Assembly (NCBI GenBank): GCA_902799765.1
Contig: CADCBZ010000004.1
Location: 1-64,000 of the forward strand
Source of the DNA: an uncultured Prevotellaceae bacterium
Lineage (GTDB): Bacteria; Bacteroidota; Bacteroidia; Bacteroidales; Bacteroidaceae
Length of the DNA: 64,000 nucleotides
Direction: 5' to 3'
Shown here in pieces: positions 32,022-40,774 of this stretch. The notes beneath the pieces were generated by a model that was not told where the DNA came from, ran no database searches, and saw only the letters and a list, made by a program, of their open reading frames with translations. The first letter of the stretch is position 1. Each line of letters opens with the position of its first letter. The position numbers were made by a program, and so were the translations under genes.

Positions 32022-32026
32022 AAAAA

Positions 32027-33304
32027 TCAATTTGTCGGCGCGTCCTCAATATTTTCGTATTCGCTCATGGCTTCGGCCATGCGGTTGTCGAGGTCGGAGA
32101 GACTGTAGAGACCATCTTCGTTGGCAGTAAGACCTTCGATGGTGACGGGCATTACCATTGGTGGCTCTTCAACGGATAGCAACGTGCGACCTTGCAACTG
32201 TGAGACGCTCTGATATACAAGATTGATGGCGACATATTCATCGCAGCCGTCTGTCCACTTCTCAAAGACCAGTTTCGAGCCGATGGGTGTGTGCAGTTCC
32301 AGGGCATGTTTGGTCTCGGGATAGTTAAAACCTAATGCAGCACCTATGCTGGCCAGGTTGGAATCGTGACCGCAGAGGAACATGAACTTACGACCATCAT
32401 TGTGCAGCTCTTCGCGGATACGGCTCACCAGTGGATAGGCCAGATTGACGGCAGCGCTGTGGGTAGTGAAAAGTAAAGCGTCATAGACTTCCTTCACACC
32501 GCAGATGGCGCGCCACTGTTCTTCTGTCAATTCATGACCGAAGACTGTCATGCTCTCACTCTCATAACACTGCAGCACCATCGCATCAGCCACGCTGTTG
32601 GCCAACGTGAAACCGCCAGTCATCTTCGGCTCACTGCCCTTCTCCAGTTTGAACTGCGTATCGTCGTAAAAGAAATGGGTCGTATCGTTCGCAGCGGCTG
32701 GCGAATGAGCCATGTCGATGACTTCTTCCATCAGTGTCAGTGTGGGTTGAACGGATGTCATCAATACCCGAGGACCTCCATGCAGGGCATTGATCTCACT
32801 GAGTACCTGTTGACGGTAAGCGTCGTTCATCTTCGTGAACTGCGGGGTAAAAACGGGATCCATCTTATCCTCAGCGAGTTTATGAGTGATCTCCACATTG
32901 GCGAATGGCAGGAATCCTGCAGAGAAGTATTTCGCCGTGGCAAACGTGCGCTGACGAGAGTTGGCATAGAAGAGCACCTCATCGCCCTCAGGACGATAGT
33001 TCTCAGGTAGCAGTCCCTCGCCTACCAACCACTTGCGGAAGAACTGGCCCATCTCCGTCTCCAGTACACCACCACGCAGTGACAACTGGCTCGACGGCGA
33101 CGACCACTTGAACCACTCGTATGGTGTGACCCGCTTGTAAACAGCCCCACCCGATGTCAGCGGAGAGCGGATGTTATGGCGGCTCATCACCACCACTTCT
33201 TTCAGTTGATACTTTGCACGGAAATCATCCGATCGTTTTGTCTGTGCAGAGAGGTTTATAGCAACCATCATGGCGGCTGCGGCCATTATGAAATACTTCT
33301 TCAT
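32027..33304 (-). CDS. Secreted histidine-type acid phosphatase
   Basis: A 425-residue branch 2 histidine phosphatase (acid phosphatase/phytase-like). It has a signal peptide (MKKYFIMAAAAMMVAINLSAQ), then VVVMSRHNIRSPL, the RHxxRxP catalytic motif near residues 42-48 with the phospho-accepting His. CGHDSNLASIGAALGF near the C-terminus supplies the HD acid/base pair. It probably hydrolyses phosphomonoesters in the periplasm; phytate or sugar phosphates cannot be told apart. Together with the divergently transcribed 5'-nucleotidase it suggests phosphate scavenging. Confidence 0.9.
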   Translation of the reverse strand: MKKYFIMAAAAMMVAINLSAQTKRSDDFRAKYQLKEVVVMSRHNIRSPLTSGGAVYKRVTPYEWFKWSSPSSQLSLRGGVLETEMGQFFRKWLVGEGLLPENYRPEGDEVLFYANSRQRTFATAKYFSAGFLPFANVEITHKLAEDKMDPVFTPQFTKMNDAYRQQVLSEINALHGGPRVLMTSVQPTLTLMEEVIDMAHSPAAANDTTHFFYDDTQFKLEKGSEPKMTGGFTLANSVADAMVLQCYESESMTVFGHELTEEQWRAICGVKEVYDALLFTTHSAAVNLAYPLVSRIREELHNDGRKFMFLCGHDSNLASIGAALGFNYPETKHALELHTPIGSKLVFEKWTDGCDEYVAINLVYQSVSQLQGRTLLSVEEPPMVMPVTIEGLTANEDGLYSLSDLDNRMAEAMSEYENIEDAPTN

Positions 33305-33327
33305 TCCTTACTATTTTGATCTGCTTG

Positions 33328-33335
33328 CAAAGATA
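33328..33335 (-). promoter_or_regulatory. Promoter -7 element of the histidine phosphatase gene
   Basis: Minus strand TATCTTTG, 23 bases before the ATG at 33304; divergent from the nucleotidase promoter. Confidence 0.7.
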
Positions 33336-33398
33336 GACTTTTTTTACTGAAAGAAGAAAATATGCCTGATAAAATTTGCATTCTAGGTTATTTTTTTG

Positions 33399-33414
33399 TA
33401 ACTTTGCATGCAAA
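33399..33414 (+). promoter_or_regulatory. 5'-nucleotidase promoter with overlapping palindrome TTTGCATGCAAA
   Basis: TAACTTTG (33399-33406) is the -7 element. A perfect 12-bp palindrome TTTGCATGCAAA (33403-33414) overlaps its end and would cover the transcription start. A half copy, TTTGCAT, lies upstream at 33375-33381. Confidence 0.6.
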
Positions 33415-33427
33415 TAATTAAAGAATC

Positions 33428-35203
33428 ATGAAAATGAGGATAGCTTTTGTTTCGACTATCATTGCTGCGACGCTGACGCTTTCAGTGCAGGCACAACAGA
33501 CTTCGAAGACCGTCACACTGAAGGTCATCGAGACCAGTGATGTTCACGGACATTTCTTCCCATGGGACTTCATGGAGGCCAGGCCGCTCAGGGGTACACT
33601 GACCCGTGCCAACTCGTATATCAACCGCGAGCGTGAGAAGTGCGGCGAAAACCTGCTGCTCATCGATAACGGCGATATCCTGCAGGGCCAACCTTGTGTA
33701 TATTGGAGCAACTATGTGATGCCAGAAAATGAGAACCTGGCCGCACGGGTAATCAACTACATGAAGTATGATGCCGAGACGGTTGGAAATCACGATATAG
33801 AGCCTGGTCACAAGGTATATGACAAGTGGATCCGTGAGGTGCGCTGTCCGCTGTTGGGCGCCAACATCGTGAAGGAGGAATGTAAGAACGGTGAGGCTAA
33901 TCCCCAGAGCATCTATACCGGTCTGCAGCCCTACTCCGTACATGTGAAAGACGGCGTGAAGATCTGTGTGATCGGTATGCTGACCCCAGCCATTCCGAAC
34001 TGGTTGAATAAGTCGATCTGGAAAGGTATCGAGTTTGAGGAGATGGTCAGCTGTGCCCGTAAATGGGTGAAATACATCCAGGAGAACGAGAAGCCCGACC
34101 TGATCTTCGGTCTTTTCCATAGCGGTAAGGACGGTGGTATCGTGACACCTGACTATGAGGAGAATGCGACGGCAGCCGTTGCCCGAGAAGTGCCCGGCTT
34201 CGACGTGATCTTCTTCGGCCACGACCATCAGGTACATAACGAGTGGATTACCAACAAGGAAGGCAAGCAGGTGCTCATCATCGATCCTTCATGCTGGGTC
34301 AAGAATGTAGCAGAGGCCAATATCGTATTGACCATTCAGGACGGTAAGGTGGTGAATAAGGACATCAAGGGCAAGATTGTCAACGTGGAAGACGAGACCA
34401 TCGACGAGCAGATGCTGGCATACTTTCAGAAGGACATTGATGACGTGAAGACTTATGTTAGTCAGAAAATCGGTTGTTTCAAGTCGCCGATCTATACCAG
34501 AGACAGCTTCTTCGGCAACTCGGCCTTTACCGACCTGATTCATAACCTGCAGTTGCAGATCACCGATGCCGACATCTCGCTAACAGCCCCGCTGGCCTTC
34601 AACTCGACCATCAAAGCCGGTGATGTGACGATGGCCGACATGTTCAAGCTCTACCGCTTTGAGAATCTGCTCTTCACCCTCCGCATGACAGGTGAGGAAA
34701 TACGGAAGCACTTGGAGTACAGCTATGACATGTGGACCAACACGATGATATCACCCGACGACCATGCCCTGCGACTGAATGAGGATTCGAAAGAGGATCA
34801 GCAGCGCACAGGCTTCCAATACTACACTTTCAACTTCGATTCCGCCTGCGGTATCGACTACGAAGTGGACCTGACGAAGCCCGATGGTCAAAAGGTTAAG
34901 ATTCTCCGTATGTCGAACGGTGAACCCTTCGATGAGAAGAAATGGTATAAAGTGGCGATGAACAGCTATCGTGCCAATGGTGGTGGTGAGTTGCTGACAC
35001 AAGGTGCCGGTATCCCCAAGGATTCTCTCGAATCACGTGTAATCTTCCATACTGATCGTGACCAGCGTCATTTCCTGACAGAGGAAATCCGCAAGATGGG
35101 CACGCTGGATCCAAAGCCCAACAACAACTGGAAGTTTGTGCCCGAAGCATGGGTAAAGCCCGCTTTAGAACGCGACAGACAATTACTATTTGGAAATCAA
35201 TAA
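33428..35203 (+). CDS. Periplasmic 5'-nucleotidase / UDP-sugar hydrolase family metallophosphoesterase
   Basis: A 591-residue secreted enzyme with a signal peptide (MKMRIAFVSTIIAATLTLSVQAQ). The calcineurin-like domain has ETSDVHGHFFPWD, DNGDILQGQP, VGNHDIEPG, LFHSGKDGG and FGHDHQVHN, the complete metal-ligand set. The C-terminal 5'-nucleotidase domain contains NSYRANGGGELLTQGAG. Substrates are probably nucleotides or 2',3'-cyclic nucleotides released outside the cytoplasm. ATG at 33428 or 33434 is possible. The stop overlaps the nudC start by one base (TAATG). Confidence 0.92.
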   Translation: MKMRIAFVSTIIAATLTLSVQAQQTSKTVTLKVIETSDVHGHFFPWDFMEARPLRGTLTRANSYINREREKCGENLLLIDNGDILQGQPCVYWSNYVMPENENLAARVINYMKYDAETVGNHDIEPGHKVYDKWIREVRCPLLGANIVKEECKNGEANPQSIYTGLQPYSVHVKDGVKICVIGMLTPAIPNWLNKSIWKGIEFEEMVSCARKWVKYIQENEKPDLIFGLFHSGKDGGIVTPDYEENATAAVAREVPGFDVIFFGHDHQVHNEWITNKEGKQVLIIDPSCWVKNVAEANIVLTIQDGKVVNKDIKGKIVNVEDETIDEQMLAYFQKDIDDVKTYVSQKIGCFKSPIYTRDSFFGNSAFTDLIHNLQLQITDADISLTAPLAFNSTIKAGDVTMADMFKLYRFENLLFTLRMTGEEIRKHLEYSYDMWTNTMISPDDHALRLNEDSKEDQQRTGFQYYTFNFDSACGIDYEVDLTKPDGQKVKILRMSNGEPFDEKKWYKVAMNSYRANGGGELLTQGAGIPKDSLESRVIFHTDRDQRHFLTEEIRKMGTLDPKPNNNWKFVPEAWVKPALERDRQLLFGNQ

Positions 35204-35976
35204 TGGCGAAGACATATTATTTCGTTTTCTGCAAAGAAGACCTGTTGCTCGAAAAGACAGCAGACGGCGGTTATACCATTCCCTTTCAGGAAGAGCCGCC
35301 GACAGAAGTAAAGCCCTGGACGCATCAGATGGACATCACCCCGATGGCTGATGGCTCTCCCGTCATCACCTATCGTATCGATAACCCCATCGCTGATAGC
35401 GACCGCTTTGAGATGATCGGTCTGCGTCAGAGTTACTACAAGCTTCCCCGCCCACTCTATCTCAAAGCAGGGAAATGCCAGGAACTGCTTTACTGGGATC
35501 AGAACACCAAATATTGCGGTGTGTGTGGTGCCCCGATGCGCATGGATACCGATATTTCCAAGAAGTGTACTCAGTGTGGTAAGGAGATTTGGCCCCAACT
35601 GGCCACCGCCGTCATCGTGCTCATTCATAAAGGTGACGAGGTGCTGCTGGTACGCGCCAAGAACTTCAGACGCGATTTCTTCGGTCTGGTGGCAGGTTTT
35701 GTCGAGACAGGAGAGACACTTGAGGAAGCCGTTGCCCGTGAGGCATTGGAAGAGACGGGTGTCACTATCACGAACATCCGTTATTTCGCCTCACAGCCCT
35801 GGCCCTACCCCTGCGGGCTAATGGTGGGCTTCAATGCCGATTATGTGTCGGGCGAGATCCACCTGCAAAAAAGTGAGATTGCCAAAGGCGGATGGTTCCG
35901 TCGTGACAATCTCCCTGAGATTCCTGAGAAGCTGTCGATAGCACGGATGCTACTCGACGACTGGCTGAAAGCTTAA
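35203..35976 (+). CDS. nudC: NAD(+)/NADH diphosphatase (Nudix, NudC-type)
   Basis: A 257-residue Nudix hydrolase that cleaves NAD(H), and in some bacteria removes NAD caps from RNA. A four-Cys zinc ribbon (CGVCGAPM and CTQCGKEI, about residues 106-129) precedes the Nudix box GFVETGETLEEAVAREALEETGV, and the NudC-specific SQPWPYP follows. The start ATG overlaps the nucleotidase stop codon. The cotranscribed nucleotidase suggests nucleotide salvage as a joint theme. Its 3' end overlaps the convergent lipoprotein gene by four bases. Confidence 0.94.
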   Translation: MAKTYYFVFCKEDLLLEKTADGGYTIPFQEEPPTEVKPWTHQMDITPMADGSPVITYRIDNPIADSDRFEMIGLRQSYYKLPRPLYLKAGKCQELLYWDQNTKYCGVCGAPMRMDTDISKKCTQCGKEIWPQLATAVIVLIHKGDEVLLVRAKNFRRDFFGLVAGFVETGETLEEAVAREALEETGVTITNIRYFASQPWPYPCGLMVGFNADYVSGEIHLQKSEIAKGGWFRRDNLPEIPEKLSIARMLLDDWLKA

Positions 35977-36752
35977 TACTCCATCAGCTTCATGGTCTGC
36001 TTGCCTGTAAAGGCTATCTGCGTATCAACCATATAGCAGCTGGCTCCATCAGGTATGCAGAGTGTGGCATCGAAATGCAGGCCATCGGCATCAATATGAT
36101 TGAAGTCCATGGCTCCGAGCACCGCTTCATCCAAGAAACCTGCCGGCACCAGTTTGCTATACATCTGCTTCCTGAAGTCGCTGGAGAATATCTGGTGTGC
36201 CCCGTGGAAGACACTGATGTGCATGATATTGTCGTAATAGACATTTTCCACCTCTAAGCCGTCATCATTGTATGTGTGATTCACGACCTTGTATTTCGTG
36301 GGATTGATAGCGATATACCAATGATAACGTTCTCCGTTGTATGTGACAACAGAATCTTTCTTCACCTGCTGCGTATAGGTGAGTACTTGGGGCTGGTCGT
36401 GCACGAACTCCAGTTCGTCAACGGGATCATCACTTTTCTGCAACTTCACGATGTCACCATTCTGATTTGTGAACCAGAACACATTCGGTGACTGTTTGAC
36501 GATACCATAGGAAGTGCCGGAACCCAAGACCAACGAGTCGCCAATGATCTTGAAATAGGCAGGCATGCTCGTGGTGTCGGAATAGAAGATGGTGTCGCCC
36601 TTCACACGGAACGACACATCACCACCTTCCGAATCCATCCAGACACCTTGCAACATCTGCTTGGCCTCCTTGCTTTCAGCTGGCGCAGAGCCCTGACGGT
36701 TACATCCCACCAGAACGGCTGCAAACATTAATATCGTTGTTATTCTCCTCAT
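35973..36752 (-). CDS. Lipoprotein with C-terminal DUF4738-like domain
   Basis: A 259-residue lipoprotein (MRRITTILMFAAVLVGC, lipobox Cys at residue 17). The first half has beta-rich GVWMDSEGGDVSFRVKGDTIFY, resembling lipocalin-like heme or ligand domains. The second half (YDNIMHISVFHGAHQIFSSDFRK, GAMDFNHIDADGLHFDATLCIP) resembles DUF4738. Its function is unknown. It overlaps the ugd gene by four bases and converges on nudC with a four-base overlap. The family name is from memory and moderately sure. Confidence 0.7.
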   Translation of the reverse strand: MRRITTILMFAAVLVGCNRQGSAPAESKEAKQMLQGVWMDSEGGDVSFRVKGDTIFYSDTTSMPAYFKIIGDSLVLGSGTSYGIVKQSPNVFWFTNQNGDIVKLQKSDDPVDELEFVHDQPQVLTYTQQVKKDSVVTYNGERYHWYIAINPTKYKVVNHTYNDDGLEVENVYYDNIMHISVFHGAHQIFSSDFRKQMYSKLVPAGFLDEAVLGAMDFNHIDADGLHFDATLCIPDGASCYMVDTQIAFTGKQTMKLMEY

Positions 36753-38068
36753 TTACCAATGCAATGATACTCGAACCCGTTCTCATCAAGTTCTTCCGTA
36801 TCAAATATATTTCTTCCGTCGATCACAAGCGGCTGCTTCATTGCCTTCTTGATGACACCCCATCCAGGCAGACGGAATTCCTTCCACTCGGTGAGGAGCA
36901 ACAGGGCATCAGCATCGAGAACGGCATCATACATGTCACGACAGTAAGTGATCTGATCGCCGATACGACGTTTACATTCGTCCATCGCAATCGGATCGTA
37001 AGCGCGGACTTTACAGCCGGCTTCGAGCAGCTTACCGATCATCACGAGAGCGGTAGATTCACGCATATCGTCGGTCTCGGGCTTAAACGACAGACCCCAC
37101 ATGGCAATGGTCTTGCCCTTCAGAGCCTCCACGCTGCCGTATGACTTTACGAGTTTCTCGAAGAGCACGCTCTTCTGCTTCTCATTCACACGTTCCACAG
37201 CCTTCAGCACTTCCATGGAATAACCATTCTGATCGGCAGTCTTAATCAGCGCCTTCACATCCTTGGGGAAGCAAGAGCCGCCATAACCACAGCCTGCATA
37301 AAGGAACTTTCGGCCGATACGCGTATCTGAACCGATACCCGCGCGTACCATATTAACATCAGCACCTACGCGTTCGCAAAGATTGGCGATATCATTCATA
37401 AACGAGATACGGGTGGCCAACATCGAGTTAGCGGCATACTTCGTCATCTCTGCTGAAGGAATATCCATAAAAATCACACGGAAGTTGTTGACCATGAAAG
37501 GCTTATAAAGTCTCGTGAGCACCTTCTTAGCATGCTCGCTTTCCACACCAACGACCACACGGTCTGGTGACATAAAATCTTTGATGGCATTACCCTCTTT
37601 CAGGAACTCCGGGTTAGAAGCCACGTCGAACTCTATATCTACGCCACGCTTCTTCAGCTCGTCCTCAATGGCCTTACGGACTTTCTTTGCAGTACCCACA
37701 GGCACCGTTGACTTGGTAACAACCACCACGTATTTCTTCAGGTTCTCACCAATGGTCTTAGCCACCTGGAGCACATATTTCAAATCTGCAGAACCATCCT
37801 CATCTGGCGGCGTTCCTACTGCAGAGAACACGATTTCTACATCATCGAGTACGGAAGCCAGATCAGTTGTAAACTTCAGACGACCTGCTGCCACGTTCTT
37901 CTTCACAAGTTCATCAAGTCCCGGCTCATAGATGGGGATCTCTCCGTTATTCAGACGCTCAATCTTCTTGGCATCCACATCTACACATGTCACATTAACA
38001 CCTGTGTCGGCAAAACAAGTACCTGACACCAGGCCCACATAGCCTGTTCCTACAATTGCAATATTCAT
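36749..38068 (-). CDS. ugd: UDP-glucose 6-dehydrogenase
   Basis: Oxidises UDP-glucose to UDP-glucuronate for polysaccharide synthesis; 439 residues. The N-terminal NAD fold starts MNIAIVGTGYVGLVSGTCFA. TKSTVPVGTA and FDVASNPEFLKEGNAIKDFMSPDRVVVG follow. The catalytic Cys lies in YAGCGYGGSCFPKDVKAL near residue 260. WGLSFKPETDDMRES marks the C-terminal UDP-binding domain. It is the first gene of a unit with the lipoprotein gene and has its own promoter. Confidence 0.96.
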   Translation of the reverse strand: MNIAIVGTGYVGLVSGTCFADTGVNVTCVDVDAKKIERLNNGEIPIYEPGLDELVKKNVAAGRLKFTTDLASVLDDVEIVFSAVGTPPDEDGSADLKYVLQVAKTIGENLKKYVVVVTKSTVPVGTAKKVRKAIEDELKKRGVDIEFDVASNPEFLKEGNAIKDFMSPDRVVVGVESEHAKKVLTRLYKPFMVNNFRVIFMDIPSAEMTKYAANSMLATRISFMNDIANLCERVGADVNMVRAGIGSDTRIGRKFLYAGCGYGGSCFPKDVKALIKTADQNGYSMEVLKAVERVNEKQKSVLFEKLVKSYGSVEALKGKTIAMWGLSFKPETDDMRESTALVMIGKLLEAGCKVRAYDPIAMDECKRRIGDQITYCRDMYDAVLDADALLLLTEWKEFRLPGWGVIKKAMKQPLVIDGRNIFDTEELDENGFEYHCIGK

Positions 38069-38097
38069 AACTGATATTATTAACTTAAATTCTGCTG

Positions 38098-38105
38098 CAA
38101 AGATA
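38098..38105 (-). promoter_or_regulatory. ugd promoter -7 element
   Basis: Minus strand TATCTTTG, 29 bases before the ATG at 38068; divergent from the HU/SPOR promoter. Confidence 0.7.
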
Positions 38106-38169
38106 ATGCAAAAAAAAGATATAAATGAATTTTTAAGTATCTTTATTTGTTTATTCTAAAAAAAAGTCG

Positions 38170-38177
38170 TACTTTTG
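38170..38177 (+). promoter_or_regulatory. HU/SPOR gene promoter -7 element, near-leaderless
   Basis: TACTTTTG ends five bases before the GTG start at 38183, implying a leaderless message. Confidence 0.65.
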
Positions 38178-38182
38178 CACAC

Positions 38183-39253
38183 GTGATAGAGTTGGAAAGA
38201 CATATTGAGATTCTATTGCTCAGCAACGATTGCGTCATAGTACCCGATTTCGGAGGGTTTATGGCGCATCATGTTGATGCGCATTATGACGAGCAGGAAG
38301 GAGTTTTCCTGCCACCTCAGCGTACACTCGGTTTTAACCCCCAACTCAAAATCAACGATTCTCTCCTCGCCCAGTCTTATGTTGAAGCTTACGACATCAG
38401 TTATCCGGAGGCTATCCTACGGATAGAAGACGAGGTGAATGAGCTGAAGATGCATCTGCAGACAAAGGGCATCTATGAACTCAACAGTATCGGTACACTG
38501 GAGTTCAATGAAAACGGTAATTATGTATTTACTCCCTGCGAGGCTGGCATCCTGACTCCTAATCTTTACGGCTTGTGTTCCTTTGAGATGACACCCCTTA
38601 AGATGGCTACGACACCTGCGGCTGTCGCTGTTGAGGACGAAACTGAGGAGGAAGCTGCTCAGATTATCCGCATGAACCATTTGGAGACTGATTCCGAGGC
38701 TGTAGAAGTGGAGGATGAGGATGAAGAAGATGTGGTTCGTATCAAATTCTCTTGGATCCGTAACACCGTAGCTGTTGCTGCTATCTTGTTGGCAGTCTTC
38801 TTTGCTGCCATGCCGACAGGCAAGACAGAGATGATGACACGTACCATCAGCAACATCAACAACAGCCTGCTCTTTGGCATGATGTCGAAAGATACCAACA
38901 CCAGTAAGATCGAGATCAGCAAATCAGACATACAAAAACCGACAAATAAAGTTGACACGATTTCCCAGCTTGAGAAGATCAAGACAGAACAAACAGTCAA
39001 AACAGACTCCGTAAAAAGAGGCTATTGTATTGTCCTTGCCAGTCAGGTATCCAAGCGTAATGCCGAGATGTTCATCGAAAGACTAAAAGGAAAAGGACTC
39101 GACAGTGCGGAAATCTGTACCACCAATAAAACTCAGGTCATTCGTCGTGTTATCTGCGGAAATTTCCAGACACAAGAAGAGGCATATAAGGCACTAAGGA
39201 ATATCCATAAGGACGAGGAATTGAAAGACGCCTGGGTTTATAAGCTCAATTAA
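38183..39253 (+). CDS. HU-CCDC81-like and SPOR domain membrane protein
   Basis: A 356-residue protein. Residues 1-140 (IELERHIEILLLSNDCVIVPDFGGFMA, FNPQLKINDSLLAQSY) match the Bacteroidetes HU-CCDC81 tandem domains. An acidic linker, one transmembrane helix near residues 190-212 (VAVAAILLAVFFAAMP) and a C-terminal SPOR domain (YCIVLASQVSKRNAEMFIERL onwards) follow. SPOR domains bind denuded peptidoglycan, so this probably links the cytoplasmic side to the division septum. GTG start: no ATG exists in frame between the promoter and the conserved N-terminus. The FHA gene follows five bases later. Confidence 0.88.
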   Translation: MIELERHIEILLLSNDCVIVPDFGGFMAHHVDAHYDEQEGVFLPPQRTLGFNPQLKINDSLLAQSYVEAYDISYPEAILRIEDEVNELKMHLQTKGIYELNSIGTLEFNENGNYVFTPCEAGILTPNLYGLCSFEMTPLKMATTPAAVAVEDETEEEAAQIIRMNHLETDSEAVEVEDEDEEDVVRIKFSWIRNTVAVAAILLAVFFAAMPTGKTEMMTRTISNINNSLLFGMMSKDTNTSKIEISKSDIQKPTNKVDTISQLEKIKTEQTVKTDSVKRGYCIVLASQVSKRNAEMFIERLKGKGLDSAEICTTNKTQVIRRVICGNFQTQEEAYKALRNIHKDEELKDAWVYKLN

Positions 39254-39258
39254 AACAA

Positions 39259-39792
39259 ATGAAGCGCGTACGTTGCCCCAAATGTGAACAGTATATCACT
39301 TTCGATGAGACGAAATACTCGGCTGGTCAGTCTTTGGTATTCAAATGTCCCGACTGTGGTAAGGAATTCGGTATTCGCATGGGTGTCAGCAAACTGCGTG
39401 AGCGTCAGAAAGACGAGAATCCTGATGAGCAGGCTAATGAAGAAGGCTGTGGCTCAATCGTGGTGATTGAAAACGTATTCCACTACAAACAGGTGCTTCC
39501 CCTCCGTATGGGCGATAATGTCATCGGCAGACATCAGAAGGGTAATCCTGCCAATACAGCCTTTGAGACCGTTGACCCCAGTGTTGATCTGAATCACTGT
39601 ACCATTACTGTCAGCCGTGACAAGCGCGGTGGGTTACGCTATACTTTGAAAGACAACAACAGCAATACGGGAACCTTTGTGGATAACGTGGAACTGAACC
39701 CTAAGGAGCGACGTGTCATTGATAACGGTACCCTCTTTACAATCGGCGCAACAAGCATCATTTTACGCAGTGCAGACAGTAAAGATGAATAA
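39259..39792 (+). CDS. Zinc-ribbon and FHA-domain protein
   Basis: A 177-residue protein. An N-terminal MJ0042-type zinc ribbon has CPKCEQYITF and CPDCGKEFGI (about residues 5-36). An FHA domain (residues 68-170) has NVIGRHQKGN, DLNHCTITV and NNSNTGTFVDNVEL, close to the GR/SxxH/NG core; the usual Ser is replaced by Leu-Asn before His. FHA domains bind phosphothreonine, which implies Thr kinase signalling, though the only kinase-like gene here is a pseudokinase. It lies five bases after the HU/SPOR gene. Confidence 0.88.
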   Translation: MKRVRCPKCEQYITFDETKYSAGQSLVFKCPDCGKEFGIRMGVSKLRERQKDENPDEQANEEGCGSIVVIENVFHYKQVLPLRMGDNVIGRHQKGNPANTAFETVDPSVDLNHCTITVSRDKRGGLRYTLKDNNSNTGTFVDNVELNPKERRVIDNGTLFTIGATSIILRSADSKDE

Positions 39793-39800
39793 AAATGCAT

Positions 39801-39838
39801 AATTTCTTAAGAAATTAAGGTCATAGCTTTAATTTCTT
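39801..39838. repeat. Overlapping AT-rich palindromes after the FHA gene
   Basis: AATTTCTTAAGAAATT (39801-39816) is a perfect 16-bp palindrome. AAGAAATTAA (39809-39818) also pairs with TTAATTTCTT (39829-39838), an alternative hairpin. It may terminate the FHA message. Confidence 0.55.
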
Positions 39839-39870
39839 TAAATATTCACACGTTTTACCATATTTTTTTG

Positions 39871-39878
39871 TACCTTTG
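39871..39878 (+). promoter_or_regulatory. Promoter -7 element of the purU-his unit
   Basis: TACCTTTG, 32 bases before the purU ATG at 39911. Confidence 0.75.
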
Positions 39879-39910
39879 CGCCTTGAAATTTCAAAAGTAC
39901 AAAATATTAG

Positions 39911-40774
39911 ATGGAAACAACCGCAATTCTGCTGCTTCACTGTCCTGACCAACAGGGCATCATCTCTGAAGTGACTAAATTTATCACCGACAACAAAGGT
40001 AACATTGTCTATCTCGACCAGTATGTCGATAAGGTAGATGGAATGTTCTTTATGCGCATAGAATGGGAACTTGATGGTTTTCTGATTCCCCGTGATAAGC
40101 TCTACGATTATCTGACTACGCTTTATGCTCAGCGTTACCAAATGAAGTTCAGCCTGTATTATAGTGACAAGCGTCCTCGTATGGCCATCTTCGTTTCAAA
40201 GATGAGTCATTGCCTCTATGACTTACTGGCACGTTGGAAGGCAGGTGAGTTCAATTGCGACATCCCCTGCATCGTGTCGAACCACGAGGATCTGCGTTAT
40301 GTGGCCGACCAGTTTGGTATCCCCTATTATGTTTGGAGCATCAAAAAAGACCACTCCAACAAAGCCGAAGTAGAGGCTGCCGAGATGGAGCTGCTGAAAA
40401 AAGAAGATATCTCGTTTATCGTGTTAGCACGTTATATGCAGATCATCAGCGACGAGATGATTGCCGAGTATCCGCATCATATCATCAACATCCACCACTC
40501 GTTCCTACCGGCATTTATCGGTGCGAAGCCTTATCATCAGGCCTATGAGCGTGGCGTGAAGATTATTGGAGCCACCTCGCATTATGTGACTGCCGACCTG
40601 GATGCAGGTCCAATCATCGAACAGGATGTCACCCGTATCACCCATAAAGATACGCCGGAGAGTTTGGTACTGAAGGGCAAGGATTTGGAGAAGATTGTGC
40701 TCAGTCATGCAGTAAGCAAGCACATCCAGCGCAAGATTCTCACTTATAAGAACAAAACCATCATATTCAGTTAA
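39911..40774 (+). CDS. purU: Formyltetrahydrofolate deformylase
   Basis: Hydrolyses 10-formyl-THF to formate and THF, supplying formate for purine synthesis and balancing one-carbon pools. The 287-residue protein has an N-terminal ACT domain (residues 1-80, ILLLHCPDQQGIISEVTKFI) and a C-terminal formyltransferase fold. This has the catalytic NIHHSFLPAFIGAKPYHQAYERGVK and DLDAGPIIEQDV (Asn, His, Asp triad). Its stop TAA shares a base with the hisH ATG. Position ahead of hisH-A-F-IE makes sense because histidine and purine synthesis share AICAR. Confidence 0.95.
   Translation: METTAILLLHCPDQQGIISEVTKFITDNKGNIVYLDQYVDKVDGMFFMRIEWELDGFLIPRDKLYDYLTTLYAQRYQMKFSLYYSDKRPRMAIFVSKMSHCLYDLLARWKAGEFNCDIPCIVSNHEDLRYVADQFGIPYYVWSIKKDHSNKAEVEAAEMELLKKEDISFIVLARYMQIISDEMIAEYPHHIINIHHSFLPAFIGAKPYHQAYERGVKIIGATSHYVTADLDAGPIIEQDVTRITHKDTPESLVLKGKDLEKIVLSHAVSKHIQRKILTYKNKTIIFS

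Larger units (their letters stand above)
30604..32026. other. Gene-free 1.4-kb region of repeats, palindromes and probable small RNAs
   Basis: No open frame here resembles a protein. From left to right it holds: a four-copy array of GGAGATnATCTCC (30738-30817), a consensus plus-strand promoter (30861-30892), a large cruciform (30914-31030) and AT-rich palindromes (31042-31121). Then come a bidirectional hairpin with T runs (31182-31220), smaller hairpins (CCCACA/TGTGGG 31296-31312; ACTTGATTCAAGT 31324-31336) and a minus-strand RNA gene candidate (about 31378-31620). Last are a minus-strand terminator (31779-31810), a second palindromic element (31826-31890) and a four-copy 22-bp array (31934-32021). 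It separates the DnaJ-like gene from the histidine phosphatase gene. Confidence 0.8.

Noticed and set aside
32534-33010. Antisense open frame of 158 codons within the histidine phosphatase gene
   Set aside because: No domain, no promoter, and the opposite strand encodes an intact signal peptide and catalytic motifs.
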